Part shown: positions 34,244 through 46,060 of the stretch, in pieces
Position numbering within the stretch: the first letter of the stretch is position 1
Layout of the letters: the number at the start of each line of letters is the position of its first letter
NCBI GenBank assembly: GCA_029204225.1
Contig: CM055101.1
Location: forward strand, 1,732,003-1,796,002
From: Diphasiastrum complanatum
Taxonomy: Eukaryota; Streptophyta; Lycopodiopsida; Lycopodiales; Lycopodiaceae
DNA: 64,000 nt
Reading direction: 5' to 3'
The notes under the pieces: generated by a model
Databases searched by the model: none
Told to the model about the DNA's origin: nothing
The model's input: only the letters and a program-made list of their open reading frames with translations
Made by a program: the position numbers and the translations under genes

Positions 34244-34774
34244 TTGAAAAAAATGGCTGTTGATACGTGGCGGCATCTAATTGATCCACACGTTATGTTC
34301 ATACTACCAATTATGACTCATTATGAGGCCACATTGCCTACTTATAATATAGATAATAATTTTTTTTTGACATTATCGCATATATCGGATCTTTTTTATT
34401 TCATTGAAACTAAGACTCTTTGCATTTTGAGCAAAGAGTTTGATGAATTTTCAGATAAAATTGATTTTGATGTTGATGATCTTCTCCCTAGTGTTGACGA
34501 TGTACATAAGGATGAGACTTATTTAGAGAAAAATTGCTTAAAAATGGATGTGGAGGAAATGCACAATAAAGAAGATGATTTTGAAGAGGAGTTTTTCAGA
34601 ATTCAAAGTCAGTTTGGTTTTCCAAAACCAACTGTCTATTCACCAACTATATTGACATCGAAAGGTAAACATAATATTAATGAAGAGACAATAATCATGG
34701 AAGACAAAGCCGAATGCGTAAGTTTTGTATCTTATTATGTACTAGTAGATTTGTTATGTCAGATTATATACTGA
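34244..34774 (+). CDS. Hypothetical acidic protein (176 codons)
   Basis: Open frame with an acidic middle (DFDVDDLLPSVDDVHKDE, then EEMHNKEDDFEEEFF) and a Phe/Leu-rich N-terminal part. No domain recognised. It lies just upstream of the gypsy RT remnant and could be a scrap of gag or of a captured gene. Its length without stops in AT-rich DNA is modest evidence of past coding. Confidence 0.35.
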   Translation: MKKMAVDTWRHLIDPHVMFILPIMTHYEATLPTYNIDNNFFLTLSHISDLFYFIETKTLCILSKEFDEFSDKIDFDVDDLLPSVDDVHKDETYLEKNCLKMDVEEMHNKEDDFEEEFFRIQSQFGFPKPTVYSPTILTSKGKHNINEETIIMEDKAECVSFVSYYVLVDLLCQIIY

Positions 34775-34789
34775 AGCTTACTTTGGATT

Positions 34790-36842
34790 TTTTCTTTTCC
34801 TTGATGATTTCGCAATTCATCGAGGTGGGCATAGATCTTTTGTTGGAGAATTTTCAAGAGATCATGCACTGGGGCATTATCTGAAGTTTTTCAAGAATAA
34901 TGAGATAAGTGTTGCCCATTCAAAGTTTCATCAACATGGTGAGACAATAATTATGGCAATCAAGGCACTGTCTCATTTTCTTGGAGGACATAATTTTAAT
35001 AAGGTTTAGCACGACCTATATGCAAACTAACTATTGTTCCTATTTGGATAGTAGAGGCGTTAGAAGCCTTTGAAAAATTAAAAAAAGCATTATCTTCAGC
35101 ACCAATACTGTGTTTTCTAGATTGGACATTAGAGTTTCATGTTCACATGGATGCTTCAAAATACGCCATTGGATCAGTTTTGATGCAGTCAAGTGACTAT
35201 AAGAAGGATTATCCTATACGATTTTCAAGCAGATAGCTTACAGATTCAGAGAAGAATTATTCAACAACAGAACGTGAAGCGCTAGCCATGATTTTTCCTG
35301 TTCGGAAATTTTGCCACTACCTCATGGAAACGCACTTTGTATTTTATATGGATCATCAACCGTTACTTTACTTGGTAAATAAGACATGTAATACTGGACG
35401 TATTGCAAGATGGTTATTATTATTGACTGAATTTGACTTTCGAATTGTGGTCAGAAAGGGGAAGCAACATCATCTAGCCGATCACGTTTTGCTAATTGAA
35501 TCCGCACCAGTTAATACTGAAGTGGATGATGAACTGCCAGATGTTGCGTTCTTCTATGTTGAAGCAGTACCTGAGTGGGCGACAGATATTGGTGAGTACC
35601 TGATGCTAGGACAACCGAATGGCTCTTTGACAAAAGTACAGAAAAGACAATTGATTCATAAGACTCAACCTTATCAATTAATTGCAGGGCAATTGTATTG
35701 TCATGGATCAGATAATATTTTACGAAGATGTGTTTTATCGCATGAAGTACCAGATTTAATCATGTTTTCACATGATGGCATGGGTGGAGGACACTTCTCT
35801 ACAGATATTATTGTTCGCAAACTTTTACAATCTGGATGTTGGTGGCCTACGCTTCATAAGGACACAAAAAATTTTATTCAGACATGTGATGTCTGCCAGC
35901 GAGCACGACGGCCTACTCGACAGAATTATGAACCCTTACATCCGGTTTTATCGCAAGCACCGTTTGAAAAACGAGGACTAGATTATGTTGGTCCTATTTA
36001 TCCTGTTGCACAAGGATCTCAGTCCCGATACATTATCGTCACAACTGATTATATGACCAAGTGGGTTGAAGCCAAAGCTGTCAAAGTGGCTGATGCGAAA
36101 TCTACGACCAAGTTTCTATATGAAAATATTATAATCAGATTTGGATGTCCGATCAAAATTGTCAGTGATCGGGGTACACACTTTGTTAATCAAACAATAA
36201 AGTGTTTATTGGAAGATTTTTTTATACACAGATTTAGTACTCCCTATTATCCCAGAGGGAATAGCCAAGCTGAATCTTCCAATAAGATTCTCTGCACCAT
36301 TATGACAGAGACAATTGAAGCGAGTCGATCTGATTGGGAACATAAACTGTATGCAACATTATGGGCATTCAAAACCGCTTAAAAAAATAGTACAAATCAA
36401 ACACCTTTTTGAACTGGTTTATGGTCAAGATGTTATTATGCCAATTGAAGTTTTAATCCCATCTTTACGCATAGCAGCAACGGAATGATTAAATGATGAT
36501 ATGTCTTTACAATTTCGTCATGAAGCATTGCACAAATTATGTGAAACCCGATTGATGGCAGTTCATGCCTTAGCATTAGAGAAAGCTCGTCGCAAGGCAT
36601 GGCACGATCGTCGATTGCACAAGAAAGATCTAGAAGCAGGAGCTCTTGCATTGACGTACAAAACCAAGCTGATCAAGGGTAAGTTGAAGTTTACCGGGGA
36701 AGGCCCGTATAAAGTGAAGGAAATCTTGAACTATGGAGCAATAATTCTTGAGGACTTGGATGGAAAACGATTTGATACTCCGGTAAATGACAGCCGATTA
36801 CGCAAGTTTTGGCAGCCTGTTCCGCCAGTTCGGCAAGCCTGA
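34790..36842 (+). pseudogene. Ty3/gypsy (Tat/Athila-like) pol, copy A: RT end, RNase H, integrase
   Basis: Begins inside RT (LDDFAIHRGGH near 34800, a degenerate form of the DD motif). RNase H has HVHMDASKYAIGSVLMQ (35145) and STTEREALAMIFPVRKF, with a stop TAG at 35234-35236. Integrase has the CxxC pair CDVCQ, then GLDYVGPI, IVSDRGTHF and RGNSQAESSN carrying the D, D and E positions. The tail has KLKFTGEGPYKVKEIL. The phrase TDYMTKWVEAKAV is close to Tat/Athila elements, and there is no chromodomain. TAC has become TAA at 36380-36382 and TGG has become TGA at 36487-36489 relative to copy B (42303-43385). The aORF follows downstream. Confidence 0.9.
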
Positions 36843-37298
36843 TCTCAATGTATTTTAATTTTATTTGTTTTTCAATTTTTTGTTTTTAGTATTTAATTTG
36901 CTCACTTTTTTGAAAAAAGACAGTTACAAAAAAAAAAAAAAAAAAAAGGAAAGACTGATGAGCAAAAGTCAGGAAGTCATCAGCATAGGAAAAAAGAAGC
37001 ACAAAATTTTTTATGGAAAATGCCTTAGAAAACCACTGTTTTGGGCAGATTTAACCAATATAGTATCAGAAACCTTCGCTGAGCTCTCAGACTGTACAAC
37101 CACCCTTGATTTATCTAAATTGAGGTGGGCGAAGGTCCCTGACAAGAGAAAATTCAGTTTTTGAGTTAGGCGAATGTTCAGTGATATGCCATTTTGGGAA
37201 CCTTCGCCGATCATCATAACCTCATTATGAACCTTTGCCGACCTTCTAGATGTCAAAACTAGGTTTTCCATAGGTTTAGATTGTGAAAAAATGCATTT
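36843..37298 (+). other. Spacer between pol and aORF with repeated GGCGAA / TTCGCC motifs
   Basis: Holds a poly-A tract at 36930-36948 and at least six occurrences of TTCGCC/TTCGCT or its complement GGCGAA between 37070 and 37370. The equivalent spacer of copy B (43390-43890) has the same motifs. The function is unknown. Confidence 0.6.
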
Positions 37299-38690
37299 AT
37301 GACAGTACTTGGTCGAAGGACCCTCCTGGGCGAAAGTTCATCCTTTGTCAGCCCTAGAAAACGTTCGCCTGATAGGTTCAGATTGGTTTCAGGCCTTGGG
37401 CAAGTGATCCAGTCTATGCTGGATAAGAAGAAGGAAATGGAGCAGAGGATCTTTGATCTAGGATCCGAAAACACTCTGATCAGTCAGAAAATTGTCCAGC
37501 TGGATCAAGAGTTGAAGATAGCCAAACAACATGAAGAAAACGCTGAAAGTGAAAAGAAATTGGCCCAGCAACAATTTGATCGCTTGGAAACCTACATCAA
37601 CTCCCTACAAAATGCCCTGACAACCGCACATGATCAGGTAGATAAGGTAGTGCAAGATGCCAAGCTACAGGTGATGGCTAAACAAGATCGCACACGGCTT
37701 CAAGGTGAATTGGATGCAACCACCCTTGAGCATAATGCCTATCTACAAACGCAAATACCCGATCATCTGGTCACACCGACAGAGATTGCGTATTTATTCA
37801 AGAAAGTGGAAACATACAAAGTGGCCCTTCAGGGATCCCAAGGCCGCTTTGATAGATTCAAAGGAGCAGCTTCAACCGAGTTGGCAAAGGCAAAAGAGAC
37901 CATCACCGCCTATGAAAAAGCAGCCGCTCAAGTGTTGGAAGCCGGACCACAAATCCCCGTTCCTGTCATACCGCAATTCTCCCCTTCGCGCCAAGAAGCT
38001 GTACAAATGGATACAGGGATTGATTCGAACATGGACCAGGGGGGAGCTCCAGATCTAGCAAATCAACCGCCAACCATACCGGCAGTACAAGCGGGTCCAT
38101 CCTCATCAAGGACAAGACATTTATTCAAAAGGCCCATCAGCGTTGAGGACCAGATCCAGACCTTCTTAAAGCAACATCCGCATGAGTCCTCGCGTGGTGG
38201 ACGGGTTCTGAAATTTAAGACCTCCGAGATCGAGGCTGACAAAGAATTGGACAGAATACCTGCACTTGGAGAGCAGCCGGCATGGAGAATGATGGTTTTT
38301 GAGAAAACTCCGGAATCAATTAGGAGTGACGTCGTCAGTCCTCGCCAGTTGCGGGTAGATCCTTATTACGTGCCAATGCTGCGAAGACATAAATGGAAAG
38401 ATTTGGGATTGGCTATGGACAAAATCACCATCCATATGCCCAATTGGCCAATCATCCATCAGTCTTACAGCTGGAACATTTCAGTGGACTTCCACCATGC
38501 CTTACATGCATATCAGAGAGAGTATGTCCACTCTCCAGATCCAACGGTGTGACAATCGGCAATGTTTGCTAAAGATCTAACTCTATTAGCGTTAGTGGCA
38601 ACCAAATGGGACGATTGCCTTCCTACCTTGGCATTCGATCCAAATAAGCCGATGGCCTCAAAGCAAATCAAAGATTAGCTGCCAATTGCT
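37299..38690 (+). pseudogene. Gypsy additional ORF (aORF), copy A: coiled coil plus C-terminal domain
   Basis: A 417-codon frame ending at TGA 38550-38552, then continuing in homology to about 38900. Residues about 25-115 are a long coiled coil (IFDLGSENTLISQKIVQLDQ then LKIAKQHEENAESEKKLAQQ). A Pro-rich linker follows (VPVIPQFSPSRQ), then the conserved C-terminal domain (VLKFKTSEIEADKELDRIPA; VDPYYVPML; KITIHMPNWPIIHQSY). The TGA corresponds to an Arg codon (AGG) in copies C and D. Compared with copy B, the N-terminal domain has been deleted: the spacer motif AACGTTCGCC joins directly to the coiled coil. It sits between pol and the PPT/LTR in the same orientation, so it belongs to the element. 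Confidence 0.85.
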
Positions 38691-38927
38691 CAACTGTATT
38701 TTCGCACAGCTATGATGGGAGACTCTTGGAAATCCCGCTTCACCTCATGGACAACTTCCAAGTGGATTGCTGGAGCCCACCGTTGTTTCCTGCCACACAC
38801 CTTGGATTTCAATACTGCACGCCTTGACTTTATGGAGAAGGTGTAGTATCATTTAATTAAGATTCGACGCCAAGCCAGTAAAAGTCCCCAATAACTGCAT
38901 ATTGCAGGTGTCGTGGGACCGCCACCA

Positions 38928-38944
38928 GTTTTGGTGGGGGGTAC
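38928..38944 (+). other. Polypurine tract of gypsy copy A
   Basis: TTTTGGTGGGGGGTAC directly before the TGTTGG LTR start; the same tract precedes the LTR of copy D. The end of the aORF homology overlaps it. Confidence 0.75.
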
Positions 38945-39693
38945 TGTTGGAGGGTTTGCGGATCCCAAGGCAACCCTAACCCCAGTTAATAAGTGAGAGG
39001 GATTTGGCACCCTGCGTGTGTAAGTCCAATCCAATGATCACATAGTTATTTGATTAATCAGAAGTTAATAAAGGACTTTAGGCCTTTTTTCGAGACTTTT
39101 AATATCGCAAGGCCTAAATGTCAAGTTAGTGAATAAAGTTGGGTTTCCCTCCAATTTTGATGGTTCCCACACTTTTTTAAATTTGAATAAAAAGAGAGGC
39201 AAGACTGGACCAATAGGATTCAGAGGCCAGGGTCCTCCTCTCTACTATAAAAAGAGACCAACTCGAGTTGCTCCTGATGTTCATTTCCTCATTTCAATAA
39301 AGCAGATTGGTTCTCTTTAGAAATGGATTGATGAATGTCCTTGCTCTTCCTCTCTTTTCCTCCATTTCTCATGCTTTCTTTGGTATTTTCTAATTGTTGG
39401 ATTTGATCATTATTGTGATTGCTATTTCTTATGCTTTGGTGAGAGAGAAAAGGAAGAAGAGTAAGTTTCTATCATTGTTTTGGATTTAGGGTTAATGGAA
39501 GTAGGGTTAATGGATGTAGTGTTAATGCTTAGTGTTAATGGATGTAGTGTTAGATCCTCCATTCATGCTGAAATCTGAACTATACTATCGCTCTCATGGG
39601 AACGAACCTACGCGTGACAACTAACTCCGTCTCTTTGATGCTAGATTGACTAGATCTTGGATTCAGGTTAGGCAAGGAAAGAAGCCCACTACA
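38945..39693 (+). repeat. 3' LTR of gypsy copy A (749 bp)
   Basis: Starts TGTTGGAGGG; the end (…AAGCCCACTACA) is set by comparison with the LTR fragments ending at 42302 and 46370, where sequence diverges after the same CACTACA. It contains a TATA-like CTATAAAAAGAG at about 39244. The partner 5' LTR of this copy is not in the window. Confidence 0.85.
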
Positions 39694-39699
39694 ATCTTC

Positions 39700-41312
39700 T
39701 CGATCTCTTGATATTCATGTACTCCTTGTCATGCCTTTTGTTGTCTTCATGCAGTACAAACAAGGGAGTTTAGTATTAGCGCCATGGGATACGTTGAACA
39801 TACATTTTAATGTCTTCAAATCTCCTTCTAAATGCCATTATATGTTGAAAGTGCCAATTCTAGGAATATTGAGTGGAACTCCCTCCATGTGCTTTTTTAT
39901 GGTGGCAGGATATGACGTTCTATTAAATATCCATGAGAGAATGTCATGGTCTTCTTTCATCATCTATAAGAAAAAACAAAAACGTGATTTAGCCTCATAA
40001 TATTAACACAGAGAAGATTTCCAAATAAAATCCATATTAAAATGATGATTATGTGAAGGAACTGCTATATTTGAAATGCTGACAACCACCAGATATCATT
40101 TTTTAATTGAATACTAAAGTTGAGGCCTTCTAAGTCTTCTGAATTTGAAAGTCCTCCATTCATGATCGTAAGAATGACTCTCCATTTTTTGTCCTTTTAT
40201 AATTTCAGACTCATCTAACTTGAGAACAACTATCAACTTGTTATTGACATTCTCATTTGTAATACCATAAAAATTTATGATGAATGTTAGTAGCTGATTA
40301 ATATCAATAAATAAATTGTTGGAATTGTTATGTGCTAGACATTCTCCTTTCGAGCAATACACTTCATTGATATGAGATGGATTACCAACTATTGTCTGCA
40401 TACCTTGGTCTAAATTTTTTTTAAAGATGAAATGGTCGTGGGATTGGAAACTTTTTAATACTTACCTGTGCAAATGCCTCCTGTATCATCCTAAACATTG
40501 TTGCACATGCTTCTCTACTGATGCTAGAAAAATCACATGCCCCTTGAACCAATGTAGTGTCTAATATTTTTCCAACTTCATTCATAATGCTATCAATAAC
40601 TGAAGCCTTTATCTTATTCATTTTGTTATTGTTTAACATTGATTTCATAGATTTAGAAGTCAAGATAGAACCTAGTGAATTTCCAATGGAAATCTCATCG
40701 GCCAAATGGTCTTCAATAACCAATGTTGATTTGCATTGAAAATATAATGTTCATGAAAATGTCAGTACAAATAAGGACACTCATAGTATTCACAGCAACA
40801 TAATAAGCAAATCAACAGAAAGTTGAAATTAATAAATAACGAAACTAGTGGTTATGAATGAATCAAAAAGTTCAAGCAATATCTAATACCAAATAAGTTA
40901 TAACTTACTTGAATGCACGAATTTGTCTTTTTCTATAACCTCCTTTGGATGATAGATCACATATATCCTTGGTTACCAGTCTTTTCCTCTTGTTGCTTCG
41001 GACCTTTCTATTGAGGACATCCACATCTTTAACAAGAGACAAATATGAGATACGCATGGATTGGAATGCAATTTTTATCTCATCATTACTAGTTTTAAAA
41101 TGATGCAAAGAAGATTTTAACCTTTGGATCTCCTTCTTGAATATCTCATTTTCTTCTAAACAAGTTTTCAGCTTTGTAGACTTTTCTTCGCACTCCTTTG
41201 ATATTTTCCTTGATTCATCTTCCAAATAATGTATTCTTTGCATTGAATGTACATTCCCGTAGAGCATCAAATTCTCACAATAACCCAAAAGGCCATTTTT
41301 CCCATGACACAT
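39700..41312 (-). other. Unrecognised minus-strand gene segments, possibly exons
   Basis: Three open stretches on the minus strand: 41312-40905 (135 codons, coiled coil rich in E/K, ending with a basic run KRKRLVTKD), followed by an apparent intron with donor GTAAGTTATA near 40913; 40723-40421 (LVIEDHLADEISIGNSLGSI); and 40400-40114. They could be consecutive exons. The middle one shares the pattern SxLxIExHxxDxI with the frame at 46661-46413. No known domain recognised. A host gene or an unfamiliar transposon protein are both possible. Confidence 0.4.
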
Positions 41313-41397
41313 ATAGATTATTCATTGACTCACCGAATGAAAATCCGGATGTTGCAATGAACATGTCAAATCTGCATTTAGGATTAGTTTGGGAGTG

Positions 41398-41670
41398 ATT
41401 TTGCTTGATCCATATGCCAAACTGGCCAATCATCCACCAACCTTACAATTGCGAAATTTTAGTGGATTTCCACCAGGCACTACAAGCATTACAACGGGAG
41501 TATATACACTCTTCCGATCTGACAGTGAGGCAATCGACACTTTCTGCAAAAGACTTGACTTTATTGGTATCTGTGGCAACGTGATGGGATGATTGCCTTT
41601 CTCCTTTGGTATTCGATCCGAATAAACCAATGGCGTTAGAGAGCATTAAGGATTAGCTGTCGGTGGCTAG
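41398..41670 (+). pseudogene. Gypsy aORF C-terminal scrap, copy C
   Basis: Matches the aORF region from PNWPIIHQ onward (38440-38680), keeping ACAGTGAGGCAATCG where copy A has a stop. It jumps directly into the middle of the LTR at about 41677. Confidence 0.8.
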
Positions 41671-41676
41671 ATTGAG

Positions 41677-42302
41677 TCAATAAATAAACTTTAGGCCTTT
41701 TCGCGGGACTTTTAATGTCGCAGGCCTAAATATCAAGTTAGTGAATAAAGTTGGGTTTCCCTCCAATTTGGATGGTTCCCAATCTTTTTTAAATTTGAAT
41801 AATTAGGGATGTAGAATTGGACCAATATGATTCAGAGGCCAGGGTCCTCCTCTCTATCATAAAAAGGGACCAACTCGAGTTTCCTACACATGTACATATT
41901 TTCATTTCAATAAAGCAGATTGGTTCTCTTGTAAAATGGATTTATGAATGTCCTTTACTCTCTATCACTTTTCCTCCAGCACTCATGCTTTTATTGTGTT
42001 TTGCTAATTGATGGATCTGATTGTTATTGGGATTGCATGTTTTTATACTTTTTATGAGAGAGAAAGGGAGAGAGAGAAAGAGTAAGTTATCTTCATTGTG
42101 GATCTAGTATTAATGGATGTAGTGTTAATGCTTAGGGTTAATGGATGGTAGAGTTAGATGTGAATCTTCAATGATGCTGAAATATGAACTATGCTATCGC
42201 TCTCATGGGAACGAATCTACGCGTGACAACTAGCTTCATCTCTTTGATGTTAGATTGATTAGATCTTGGGTTGAGGATAGACAAGGAAAGAAACTCACTA
42301 CA
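41677..42302 (+). repeat. Gypsy LTR, 5'-truncated, copy C
   Basis: Aligns with about 39060-39693 and ends at CACTACA. It is followed without spacer by integrase sequence of copy B. Confidence 0.85.
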
Positions 42303-43385
42303 AAAATATCAGATTTAATCACGTTTTCACATGATGGCATGGGCAGATGACACTTTTCTATAGATATTATTGTTCGCAGACTTTTTCAATCAGGTTATTT
42401 GTGGCCTATGCTTCATAAGGACACATAAAATTATATTCAGACATTTGATGTTTGCCAACGAGCATGACAGCCTACTAGACAGATCTATGAACCCTTACAT
42501 GTGGTTTTAATACAAGCACCATTTGAAAAATGGGGATTGGATATGTTGGTCCTATTCATCCTATCGTGGAGGATCTCAGGCTCGATACATTATTGTAGCA
42601 ACTGATTATATGACCAAGTGGGTTGAAGCCAAAGCTATCAAAGTTGCTGATGCAAAATCTACGGCCAAGTTTCTCTATGAAAATATTATTGTCAGATTTG
42701 GATGTCCGATCGGGGTACACACTTTGTTAATCGAACGATAAAGTGTTTACTGGAAGATTTGTTTGTTATACACAGATTTAGTACTTCTTATTATCCCAGA
42801 GGGAATGGCCAAGCTGAATTTTCCAATCAAATTTTCTGCACTATCATGACGAAAATAGTTGAAGCGAGTCGATCTGATTGGGAACATAAACTGTATGCAG
42901 CATTATGGGCATTCAAAACCGCTTACAAAAATAGTACAAATCAAACACCCTTTCAACTAGTTTATGGTCAAGATGTTGTCATGCCGATTGAATTTTTAAT
43001 ACCATCTTTACGCATAGCAACAACAGAGTGGTTAAATGATATTAAGTCTTTACAACTACGTCATGAAGCGTTGCACAAATTGTGTGAAACAAGATTGATG
43101 GCAGTTCATGCGTTAGCAGCAGAGAAAGCCCACCATAAGGCATGGCACGATCGTCATTTACAAAAAAAAAATCTGAAAGAAAGAGATCTAGCATTGATGT
43201 ACAAAACCAAGCTGATCAAGGAGAAATTGAAATTTACCGGTGAAGGCCCATATAGAGTGAAAAAAGTCCTGAACTATGGAACAGTGATTCTTGAACACTT
43301 GGACGAAAAACATTTTGATACTCCTGTGAATGGTAGCCGATTACACAAGTTTTGGCAGCTTGCTCCACCAGTTCAGCAAGCATGA
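42303..43385 (+). pseudogene. Ty3/gypsy integrase, copy B
   Basis: Starts inside integrase (ITFSHDGMG, FDVCQRA) and runs to the C-terminal KLKFTGEGPYRVKKVL and end at 43385. Frame breaks occur near 42525 and 42712. At 42712 a 16-bp deletion relative to copy A, between two CGATC repeats, removes the sequence before the catalytic SDRG. The rest (42702-43385) is an intact 227-codon frame that preserves TAC and TGG codons lost in copy A. RT and RNase H are missing. Confidence 0.88.
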
Positions 43386-43892
43386 TCCAAATGATTTTTT
43401 ATTTTTTTTGTTTTCAATTTATTGTTTTAGCTACTTAATTGTTAACTTGTTTTGGAAAAGACAGTATGGAAAAAAAAATGAGGAAAGACTGAGGAGCAAA
43501 AGTCATAAGTGTCATCAGATCAGAAAGTAGTCAGATCTTTATGGAAAAATGACTTGGAAAATTACTTTTGTGGTCATTTTTTGCACAAATTGTATTAGAA
43601 TCATTCACCGAGTATACCCATAACAAGTTGGGCGAATGTTCTTTTCACCAATTACTACCTGGTTTTGAGTTAGGTGAATGATCAGCAATATGCCATTCTG
43701 AGAATCTTCGTCGAGCACCTTACTCTCCTCAGAAACCTTCACGAACATGCCAGATGGACTTAAAATGCCAAAATCAGGTTGGCTATAGGTTTAGATCTTG
43801 CAAATTTGCGAGGGATCCTCTTGGGCGAAGGTCCATCCTTCGCCAGACCTGAAAAACATTCGCCGAGATTTTTATAGCCTATTTTCATAGTA
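43386..43892 (+). other. Spacer between pol and aORF, copy B
   Basis: Equivalent of 36843-37298 with the same repeated GGCGAA/TTCGCC elements, for example GGGCGAAGGTCCATCCTTCGCC near 43822, which is a short inverted repeat. Confidence 0.65.
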
Positions 43893-46060
43893 TTGAACAA
43901 GCCTGCAGATTTTGGTTCAGAACCGATCAGCCAAACTAGTATTCTGTGTAATGGACCCTCCAAATTTATCTATAAGTTGGCTGAATTCGATTCATTCGTC
44001 ACTTGTCCTAGTGAGGCTCTTGCCAATTTTGTCAGTGACCAAAGCCTTCAAAAATTTCTATATTGTTTTCTAATATACACTCGCACTCATTATTTTCATG
44101 TTCTGCTCTTTTTCATCATATCTTCCACAAATACATCTCAGTTGCCTCGTTACACTATCCATCGTGATGTCCAATCTACAATGGATATCATGAACCTTCC
44201 TAGCACAAGTATGGTCACTCAGTGGATGACCCTTGTGGAGCCTCTACTTACTGCAATGGGTATTCATGAGAGAGCCTTCTCGATGAGAATCAACATGTAT
44301 TTTATCGCTCTTGCCTTCAATACTTGGAAGGAGAGGAAATCCAAATTTTACATTACCTTCCAAGGAGCCACACACAAGGTGCATGTGATTGAGGCCGCCG
44401 TTGCTGCCATAGGGATAGCATCTGGTACCCAAGCCTCACCGAACCATAAGCAAGCCAAACAGGCTATTAAGCCTTATATTGACATTACCAATGATCTGCA
44501 CTGGACTAATGATGACTATCTTCTAGAAGCCATTACTGATCCTGCCATTCAGCTCTTCAACAATTTCCTGATGGTTGGAAACCTCAGGAAAGACCGTATT
44601 ACTTCCCAGATTTTGCATAGTATAGTTGAGTCTCAGGCCAAGATAGCCAATGCTCCTCTGGAACCATATAACTGGTTCAAGTTCGCCTTTGGAGAGCTCA
44701 AGCGAGCTATCAAGGGCAATACCAAGTAGCAATTTGCTGCTGGCCCAATGTTGTCACTCCTAGCAGCCTCCTACCTTGAAAATAAAATCCATGGTTTAAG
44801 TTTGGACGTCGTGCTCTCAATCTATGAAGAAGCACCGACAGAGTCGTCTCAACAGACATCGAACTCACATAGTCATCCTTGTCCACGCAGCGAGATCGTC
44901 ATTCCTGACTCGCCTTCCGCGTCACGACATTGTACTAGGTAGACATCTTCAGTTGTGCTTCCACCCCCTGTTGCTATCCGCACTGAACTACTTATTCTCC
45001 CCACCTCTACTTCCTCACAAGGTTAGTCTATGACAATCACATCTACTATTCTAGTCACAGCCGCCCCGCCCGTCTCTTTTCCATAGATCCAAATTATTTT
45101 CCCAAACACATAATCATTCATGGACATGTTCAATGATTCCAACCCATTGGGCCCAGACGAGACTTTTGTAATGCTCACCAGCCCCAGTCCCTTTTAACTC
45201 CAATTCCCTGGAAGAGGATTCAATAGTTCCATGATACTACTACTGGCTTTGATGGTTCTTTTCAAATCAACCATCAAGATCAAGTTGAAGCCGCATAGAC
45301 ACCCTTAGGATCGATCATGCTGTTATATCTCCAAAGCAGTTCGATGCCACAGTACCAGAGGGTTTTGAAGCCGAAGATATATTTGAAAAAGAAGAACCGG
45401 CCACACAACAGAGGCCAGTTAGCACGATTCCTACCGGACCTGCTCCTATTGTTCCTACTGTTGTTGTGCCTACTACCGTGGATTTTGGTGATGCAATGGG
45501 TCTTGTTTCTAACCTTGCACGAGTGATTAAGACCATGATTGATGAAAAACAAGACATGTCCAAGCGCATCGATGATCTTGGGACAGAGAATACCTTGATT
45601 AGCCATAAGGTTATTCATATCAACCACGAGCTAACAATTTGCCAGGAAACACGAGGCAAAGTCTTAAGCTGATTTGAAGAAGGCCAATGAGTCCGCTCAA
45701 TGACTAGAAGACTATGTGGCAACTCTTTGGAATGCACCTCTAATGGTGCAGGACAAGGTTGACAAGGTAGTCCAAGATTCCAAACAACAGGTCTTGTTGC
45801 TAGCAGGACAATTGGACCTAGCAGCATTGGAATGCAACCGACTTCAAGGTGAACTAGACGTGACCACCCTTGAACGTGATTCCTACTTACAGACCCAAGT
45901 GTCTGATCATCCAGTCACACACAGTCAGGCAATTGGCGTTGTTCGCAAAAGATCTCACTCTCTTGGCATCTATGACAATGCGATGGGATGATTGGCTTCC
46001 TACTTTGGCATTCGATCCGAATAAGCCAATGGCGACCGATAGTGTTAAAGATCAGCTGTT
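43893..46060 (+). pseudogene. Gypsy additional ORF (aORF), copy B: fullest version
   Basis: N-terminal domain in a 278-codon frame (43893-44729) with NLPSTSMVTQWMTLVEPLLT, NTWKERKSKFYITFQGATHK, and WFKFAFGELKRAI; it stops at TAG 44727-44729 but continues in frame (GPMLSLLAASYLENKIHGL) to about 45030. After a frame change a linker (EEPATQQRPVSTIPTGPAP) leads into the coiled coil (45485-45660, RIDDLGTENTLISHKVI), homologous to copy A (FDLGSENTLISQKIV), and on to DKVVQDSKQQV and LQGELDVTTLERDSYLQTQV. The rest of the C-terminal domain is largely deleted before the LTR remnant. Together about 700 residues. No transmembrane pair or protease site suggestive of an envelope protein is seen; the function is unknown. 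Confidence 0.8.

Noticed and set aside
43893-46060. aORF considered as a retroviral envelope gene
   Set aside because: Apart from one short hydrophobic run near the start there is no signal peptide, no C-terminal membrane anchor and no cleavage-type site; it is coiled coil and soluble in character.
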